Assembly: GCA_963737705.1 (NCBI GenBank)
Contig: CAVTTP010000006.1
Span: 868,001-932,000 of the forward strand
DNA from: PALSA-607 sp963737705
GTDB lineage: Bacteria > Actinomycetota > Actinomycetes > Acidothermales > Acidothermaceae
Direction of reading: 5' to 3'
Length of the DNA: 64,000 nucleotides
The position numbers were made by a program, and so were the translations under genes. Under the pieces are notes generated by a model. It did no database searches, was not told where the DNA came from, and saw only the letters and a list, made by a program, of their open reading frames with translations. The stretch's first letter is position 1. Every line of letters begins with the position of its first letter. Below, in pieces: positions 60,122 to 64,000 of the stretch.

Positions 60122-60820
60122 GTGCGCAAGGACTACGACGTCAGCTGGCCTCGTCGTTCGACGCTCGTCCTCACCGCATTCGCGGTGGTTGTTGTCGCAT
60201 TCACGGCATTCGCCCTGAGTCGGTCGGGTCTCAGCGGGCTCGGGAGTTCTACCGGTACGGACCCGGCGGGGGCTCCGTACATCTTGGCGATTCCCGGCAA
60301 AGCGACGCCCACACCAACGCCACATGCGAAGCGACACGGGCACGCCGTGAAGCCGTCGCCATCGTCGAGCACCACGCCAGCCGTGATCACCGCGCCATCG
60401 TCGAGCACCACGCCAGCCGTGATCACCGCGCCGACCGTGACCACTCCGCGAACCGTGAGCGTTCGTTCGCAGGCGACGCCAGTGAGCCCAACACTGACTC
60501 CCAAGCCGACTGCGAAGGCGAGCTCGCACCCGGAGCCCGTTGCTCTTTCGACTGCCGGGCGCAAGCCGGCGCCTGCACCTGCTTCTCCACCGAAGGTTGC
60601 TCCCGCGGCGCCGCCAAAGGCTCCGTCCGGGCCAACTCCGCCGACCGTTGGCCCGACCGTGGGTGCGCCTGCTCCGACGCACAGCCCCTCGGCGTCCGCT
60701 AAGCCTCCGTTAGGCCCGGCGCCGGTGACCGTCGGCGGTGGCACGCTGTGCGTCTTGCTCATCTGCATCACGAACCCGGCTGCACCTGGCCACCAACACG
60801 CGGGATCACCAGGGCACTAA
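60122..60820 (+). CDS. Membrane-anchored Pro/Thr/Ser-rich protein
   Basis: About 232 residues from GTG at 60122; TTG at 60104 and GTG at 60116 are other options. A basic head (RKDYDVSWPRR) and one membrane helix (STLVLTAFAVVVVAFTAFAL) precede a long Pro/Thr/Ser/Ala-rich outer part with two copies of PSSSTTPAVITA, coded by an exact 36-bp tandem repeat (60360-60431). The end holds a Cys pair in GGGTLCVLLICITNPAAP. Such extracellular Pro/Thr-rich proteins are typical targets of O-mannosylation, and the mannosyltransferase Pmt lies immediately downstream on the other strand. Function unknown. Confidence 0.68.
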   Translation: MRKDYDVSWPRRSTLVLTAFAVVVVAFTAFALSRSGLSGLGSSTGTDPAGAPYILAIPGKATPTPTPHAKRHGHAVKPSPSSSTTPAVITAPSSSTTPAVITAPTVTTPRTVSVRSQATPVSPTLTPKPTAKASSHPEPVALSTAGRKPAPAPASPPKVAPAAPPKAPSGPTPPTVGPTVGAPAPTHSPSASAKPPLGPAPVTVGGGTLCVLLICITNPAAPGHQHAGSPGH

Positions 60821-60834
60821 CGCGCGCGCGGTGG

Positions 60835-62463
60835 CTACGAGCCCTTTTGTTCGATCCAACTGTGGAACCACATGCGGTCAACCCAGCCACCGACGAACGG
60901 AACCGTTCGGGCACTGAGGATGGGCCAGAAGTAAAAGAACATGATGGCCACGATGAGTACGTATGAGCCGCCCACGATTGTGCCCGTTCGTCGTCTTCGT
61001 AGCGACGCAGTTGCCGGACCGATCATGTAGCCGATCGTGACTGCGATCGCGATGCTAAGGAATGGCAGCAGTGGCAACACGTAGAAGAAGAACATCGTGC
61101 GCTTGAACTGATGCAACCACGGTAGGTACGAGCAAAGGAACGGCAGCAGCAGCGCGCCGCCACGCCAGTCGCGCTTGGCGATCAGGTAGGCCATGAAACA
61201 CATGACCGGTATCGACACCCACCAGATAGCCGGAGTGCCGAGGTCGTAAATCATCCGCGCACATCCCAGACCGCCGGTACGGCAGCCGGCCGCCGGCGGA
61301 TGCGGGTAGTTCGCGTAGTAGAGCACGGGTCGTGCGTCGAATAGCCAGCCCCACGCGTTCTCGCGATAGGCGTGATACGAGTCGAGCGTCTCGTGGAACT
61401 TCAACGCCTCTGCGTGGTAGTGCCAGAGGCTTCTCAGTGAGGCGGGGATGAAGCCGAAGTCGGTGCCCCGGCCCTTTGCCCACTCGCGGTCGTAGGCGTA
61501 CTTCGGCCCGTTGAGGAACCAGCCGGTCCACGACGCCGTGTAGACGACGACGGGGACCGCGACCATCCAGCTCACACTCGGGAGCACGTCGCGCACGAGT
61601 GTTGCTCTGAAGGGCTTTTCGACGCCGATTGCTCGACGGGCCCCCATCGTCCAGAAAAACGCGAGCAGGCCGAACGAAGGGATCAGATAAGCGCCGTCCC
61701 ACTTCGTCGCACACGCGCAGCCAACCGCCACACCGCACGCAAGCAGCCACCACCGCATGCCTGTGTGCGGGCCGTACTTTCTGGTCTTTCGGCTGGCGTC
61801 GAGTGCGCGATCGGCGAGCCGGCCGCGCACCTGATCTCGGTCGAGAATCAAGCAGGCGAAGCCGACCACCGTCCAGAACATCAAGAAGATGTCGAGCATC
61901 GCGACTCGGCTCTGCACGTACTCGAGGCCGTCAAGGCTGAAGACGAGACCCGCGACGCAACCCAGCAGGTTCGACCGTGTCATGCGTCGTGCGGTTCGAG
62001 CGACGATCAGGACGGCGAGGGTGCCGACGATCGCGGACATGAAACGCCAGCCGAAAGTGCTCGTGAAGTTGGGGTCGCCGACGATCCATTCGCCCAGGGC
62101 GATCATCCACTTGCCCAGTGGCGGATGTACGACGTAGCCGGGGCCGTTGTTGGTCGTGTTCAGCTCGACGCCGTAGTGGAACAGGCTCCATGCGTCGTGG
62201 GTGTAATAGACCTCGTCGAAGACGCACGCCTTGGGTCCGGTCGGCGCGTTGCACAGTTGGGCGAGGGTGCTCCCGCTGCCGCCCGGCACCGAGAGGCGGT
62301 TGAACCGCAGGAAGCCGGCGAGCAGCGTGATCGCGAGCGGCCCGAGCCAGCCCCACAGGCGACTGCCCGGGAAGGGCGGGACGAGTCTGTCTCTGAGCGT
62401 TTCGCTGGGTGGGAGCGCCGGGGTCCGGGGGAGCTCGACGGAGGTGGCGGCCACGTCGCTCAT
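60835..62463 (-). CDS. pmt: Polyprenyl-phosphate-mannose protein mannosyltransferase Pmt
   Basis: 542 residues with about ten hydrophobic helices, a GT-C glycosyltransferase. It moves mannose from polyprenyl-phosphate-mannose to Ser/Thr of exported proteins on the outer membrane face. The acidic DE motif is in VFDEVYYTHDAW (about 81-92), followed by VHPPLGKWMIALGEW (about 112-126), both hallmarks of the PMT family. The C-terminal TPAIWWVSIPVMCFMAYLI and SYLPWLHQFKRTMFFFYVLP segments match the bacterial branch. It converges on a Pro/Thr-rich exported protein that could be a substrate. Confidence 0.93.
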   Translation of the reverse strand: MSDVAATSVELPRTPALPPSETLRDRLVPPFPGSRLWGWLGPLAITLLAGFLRFNRLSVPGGSGSTLAQLCNAPTGPKACVFDEVYYTHDAWSLFHYGVELNTTNNGPGYVVHPPLGKWMIALGEWIVGDPNFTSTFGWRFMSAIVGTLAVLIVARTARRMTRSNLLGCVAGLVFSLDGLEYVQSRVAMLDIFLMFWTVVGFACLILDRDQVRGRLADRALDASRKTRKYGPHTGMRWWLLACGVAVGCACATKWDGAYLIPSFGLLAFFWTMGARRAIGVEKPFRATLVRDVLPSVSWMVAVPVVVYTASWTGWFLNGPKYAYDREWAKGRGTDFGFIPASLRSLWHYHAEALKFHETLDSYHAYRENAWGWLFDARPVLYYANYPHPPAAGCRTGGLGCARMIYDLGTPAIWWVSIPVMCFMAYLIAKRDWRGGALLLPFLCSYLPWLHQFKRTMFFFYVLPLLPFLSIAIAVTIGYMIGPATASLRRRRTGTIVGGSYVLIVAIMFFYFWPILSARTVPFVGGWVDRMWFHSWIEQKGS

Positions 62464-62517
62464 CGTATTGGCCGGGGTTTGCTCCGGCCCGCGGCTCCCC
62501 TTGGTTTTGCCTACCTG

Positions 62518-63252
62518 TTAGTTGCCTGAGGGTGTGGGCTGAATCGGGAACCCGTACGCAAGGATGCTCACCGGCACCGAGCCTTCGGGGCGCAGTTCGG
62601 GGTGCACGGTGCGATCGCGGTATCGGAGGATGACCTCGAGGAGGTCCTCTCCAAGCTGCTGGAGTTCGTCGGGCATCAAGTAGCTGATGTTGTTTTGCGA
62701 GAACCACGCGTGCTGCCACTCGCGCGGGTAACCGCCGCGTTCGTTCATCCACCGGTCAAGCCGATCGAACGCGCGCTCGTTGCCGAGTTTGGTCAGACCC
62801 GTGGCGGCCACAGAGAGTTCGGTGTCGTCGGGGTCCTCGTCGTAGGACGTGCCCACCGAAACAAGGCGCCAAGGCCGCCGTCGTCCGACACCGCCTTCGG
62901 CTTCTTCGACGTAACCGTATTTCGCCAGCGTCTGCAGGTGCCACGACATGTTGCCCGGGCTGTCGCCGAGCAGCTCTGCTGCTTGGGTTGCGGTGAGAGG
63001 TCCTTCTCTCACAAGGGCCTCAAGTAACGCAATGCGCACCGGATGCGCGAGCGCGCGGATCACTCGTGGATCGGTCAGCTTGCGAGGCTCTTCCTTGCGG
63101 GCGATTGCCCTGACGGCGCCGCTCTTGTTGGCCTTCTTCACGGTTGTCTTCGCTGCTGTTTTCGCTGGCATCGTCGTGGCTCGCTTCGTGGCCTTCGCGG
63201 CGGGCCGCGTGGGCGCCGCGTCGCTCGGAGCCTTCTTGGCGGTCGGGCTCAC
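62518..63252 (-). CDS. ArsR-type winged-helix regulator with H1-like tail
   Basis: 244 residues from GTG at 63252, one base after the stop of the upstream small gene. The first about 58 residues are Lys/Ala/Thr-rich (SPTAKKAP, AAKATKRATTMPAKTAAKTT, VKKANKSG), like a histone H1 tail. The winged helix is LTDPRVIRALAHPVRIALLE, then TQAAELLGDSPGNMSWHLQT and LAKYGYVEEAEGGVGRRRPW (about 62-125). The C-terminal 100 residues are helical and of the type found in HTH_20-like actinobacterial regulators (DRWMNERGGYPREWQHAWFS). No metal-binding cysteines. Strong CTTGT/ACAAG dyads upstream (63465-63501) suggest autoregulation. Confidence 0.86.
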   Translation of the reverse strand: MSPTAKKAPSDAAPTRPAAKATKRATTMPAKTAAKTTVKKANKSGAVRAIARKEEPRKLTDPRVIRALAHPVRIALLEALVREGPLTATQAAELLGDSPGNMSWHLQTLAKYGYVEEAEGGVGRRRPWRLVSVGTSYDEDPDDTELSVAATGLTKLGNERAFDRLDRWMNERGGYPREWQHAWFSQNNISYLMPDELQQLGEDLLEVILRYRDRTVHPELRPEGSVPVSILAYGFPIQPTPSGN

Positions 63253-63253
63253 G

Positions 63254-63439
63254 TCAGCCGCCGATCGGCGCTGGGTGCCGACGCGGCGTGCCGTCGCCAA
63301 TCAGGCGCAGGCCGACGGTGACCAGCATCCAGCCGATCCGCTGCCGTGGCCGCTGCGGCCGGTTCGAGCGGGCGCCAGCGCTACGGGTGATCGCGGCGGC
63401 CCGGTCGTGGGCGAACGTCTCTAGTAGATAGGGATGCAT
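63254..63439 (-). CDS. Small protein co-transcribed with ArsR-type regulator
   Basis: 61 residues from ATG at 63439 with GAGG about ten bases before it. It starts MHPYLLETFAHDRAAAITRS, has a basic middle (RSNRPQRPRQR) and an amphipathic end (IGWMLVTVGLRLIGDG). Similar short proteins (MHP...start, basic middle, LGLRL end) occur beside regulators in actinobacteria to my recollection, without known function. Its stop is one base from the regulator's GTG, so translation is coupled. Confidence 0.62.
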   Translation of the reverse strand: MHPYLLETFAHDRAAAITRSAGARSNRPQRPRQRIGWMLVTVGLRLIGDGTPRRHPAPIGG

Positions 63440-63464
63440 GTCTTCAGACCTCCTCACGAGAACT

Positions 63465-63501
63465 CTTGTGACAAGTATCATCGTGACAAGAAGTCTTGTC
63501 A
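63465..63501 (-). promoter_or_regulatory. Tandem CTTGT/ACAAG operators
   Basis: CTTGT-G-ACAAG (63465-63475) and TGACAAG-AAGT-CTTGTCA (63484-63501) are both perfect inverted repeats sharing the same half-site. They end 25 bp before the ATG at 63439 and should overlap the operon promoter. A dimeric winged-helix repressor such as the ArsR-type protein of the operon is the obvious candidate. Confidence 0.7.
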
Positions 63502-63551
63502 AGCCGTAGTCGCCGCTGGGCGCGGGGGAGGGCGCCCACGGGAGTCGGGCC

Positions 63552-63941
63552 TTAGTGCACGAGGGCTTCGGCGAGCCGAGCGAGCTCGGCTGCCGGATCG
63601 TCCGTCAATCCACCGTGCACCGGGCCGGGCTGAAGCACTGTGCTTCGAGGCGCTGCCAGCCAGCCGAAGCGTTTGCCGAGATCGCCGGTTGCCGCTTCGC
63701 CGGCGCTGTCGTCGCCGCGGCATATCGCCTCGATGTTGCTGAGTGCAGCACTTAGCGCTGCAAGGTCGAGGTCTTCGTCGAGCGCGGCGACTCGCCCAAC
63801 GGGTAGGTGGATACGCGCATCGAGGTATTCGGCTGCCTGACAAAAGATCACGACGCCGACGTTGACGAACTCGCCCCGGTCGACACGCGGCATGCAGCGA
63901 AGCACGAAGTACTGGAACGGCATCCGCAGCGCTGTATTCAT
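63552..63941 (-). CDS. DUF3037 protein
   Basis: 129 residues. The opening FQYFVLRCMPRVDRGEFVNV, GVVIFCQAAEYLDARI is the DUF3037 pattern. The ATG at 63941 overlaps the stop of the upstream gene by four bases (ATGA), so the two are coupled. DUF3037 genes typically follow a HipA-like kinase gene, and the partial upstream gene fits that. The role of the pair is unknown; a link to toxin-antitoxin or phage defence is only a guess. Confidence 0.85.
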   Translation of the reverse strand: MNTALRMPFQYFVLRCMPRVDRGEFVNVGVVIFCQAAEYLDARIHLPVGRVAALDEDLDLAALSAALSNIEAICRGDDSAGEAATGDLGKRFGWLAAPRSTVLQPGPVHGGLTDDPAAELARLAEALVH

Positions 63942-64000
63942 GACGGTTCACCCAACCACGCGCGAGGCGCCGCCGCCCTGGCGAGAAGGTAGTCGGTGTA
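63938..64000 (-). CDS. HipA-like kinase domain protein, C-terminal end
   Basis: Only the last 20 residues are in the window (YTDYLLARAAAPRAWLGEPS). The frame is open to the right edge and ends with TGA overlapping the DUF3037 start. The YxDYLLAR ending and the coupling to DUF3037 match HipA-like proteins of the HipA/DUF3037 pair. With so little sequence the call rests mostly on context. Confidence 0.6.
   Translation of the reverse strand, partial: YTDYLLARAAAPRAWLGEPS

Noticed and set aside
59324..60682. 452-residue minus-strand frame
   Set aside because: Opposite two exported proteins; its Arg/Gly/Trp-rich repeats mirror their low-complexity linkers.

Overview
The window is one continuous piece of a high-GC actinobacterial (Actinomycetota) chromosome. 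Signs of this are the galU-moeA-moaC-mog-acetyltransferase-sepX/glpR-tRNA-Ala order at the left end, many GTG and TTG starts, frequent 1-8 bp overlaps between genes, a Pmt mannosyltransferase, a LigD-type polymerase, large LuxR-family ATPase (LAL) regulators and DUF3558-like lipoproteins. The genus cannot be settled from sequence alone. I saw no insertion sequence, prophage, rRNA or CRISPR array.

Layout. 1-9 kb: housekeeping block (nucleotide sugar, molybdenum cofactor, divisome protein, tRNA-Ala, AlkA-type glycosylase, APC permease), then a hemerythrin protein behind a textbook SigB/SigF-type promoter, and several small proteins. 9-27 kb: an accessory signalling region with three LAL regulators, two secreted lipoproteins, a cell-wall-binding secreted protein with a beta-propeller, a membrane diguanylate cyclase, and two small membrane-anchored proteins built from LSxAD repeats. 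These two small genes sit 5 kb apart in opposite orientation and carry the same roughly 94-bp upstream element with a TAGGTA-C-TACCTA dyad. 27-36 kb: EfeUOB iron uptake (efeB frameshifted), a 27-bp palindromic repeat array, an ECF sigma factor with a SnoaL-like domain, an SDR/SRPBCC pair, a TetR/MFS pair and a quinone oxidoreductase. 37-44 kb: an orphan prepilin and the glgX / treY-treZ glycogen-trehalose cluster. 44-50 kb: stress and repair (LigD polymerase domain, clade 2 catalase with a histone-H1-like tail, a second hemerythrin protein behind a second SigB-type promoter, Hsp20 and a MerR/HspR-like regulator). 50-60 kb: unusual membrane signalling proteins (an extracellular propeller joined through about nine membrane segments to a winged helix; a transmembrane HD-GYP c-di-GMP phosphodiesterase carrying an external cellulose-binding module; a divergent GGDEF-EAL protein). 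60-64 kb: Pmt, an ArsR-like regulator with another H1-like tail behind strong CTTGT/ACAAG operators, and a DUF3037/HipA-like pair cut by the window edge.

Together, the accessory content points to an organism that senses its surface or polymer environment (CBM3, CWB2, propellers), turns this into c-di-GMP (GGDEF, GGDEF-EAL, HD-GYP) and LAL-controlled transcription, and protects its nucleoid in a SigB-type stress response. The best candidates for undescribed biology are the mirrored LSxAD-repeat/LAL locus, the HD-GYP-CBM3 protein and the propeller-membrane-winged-helix protein.
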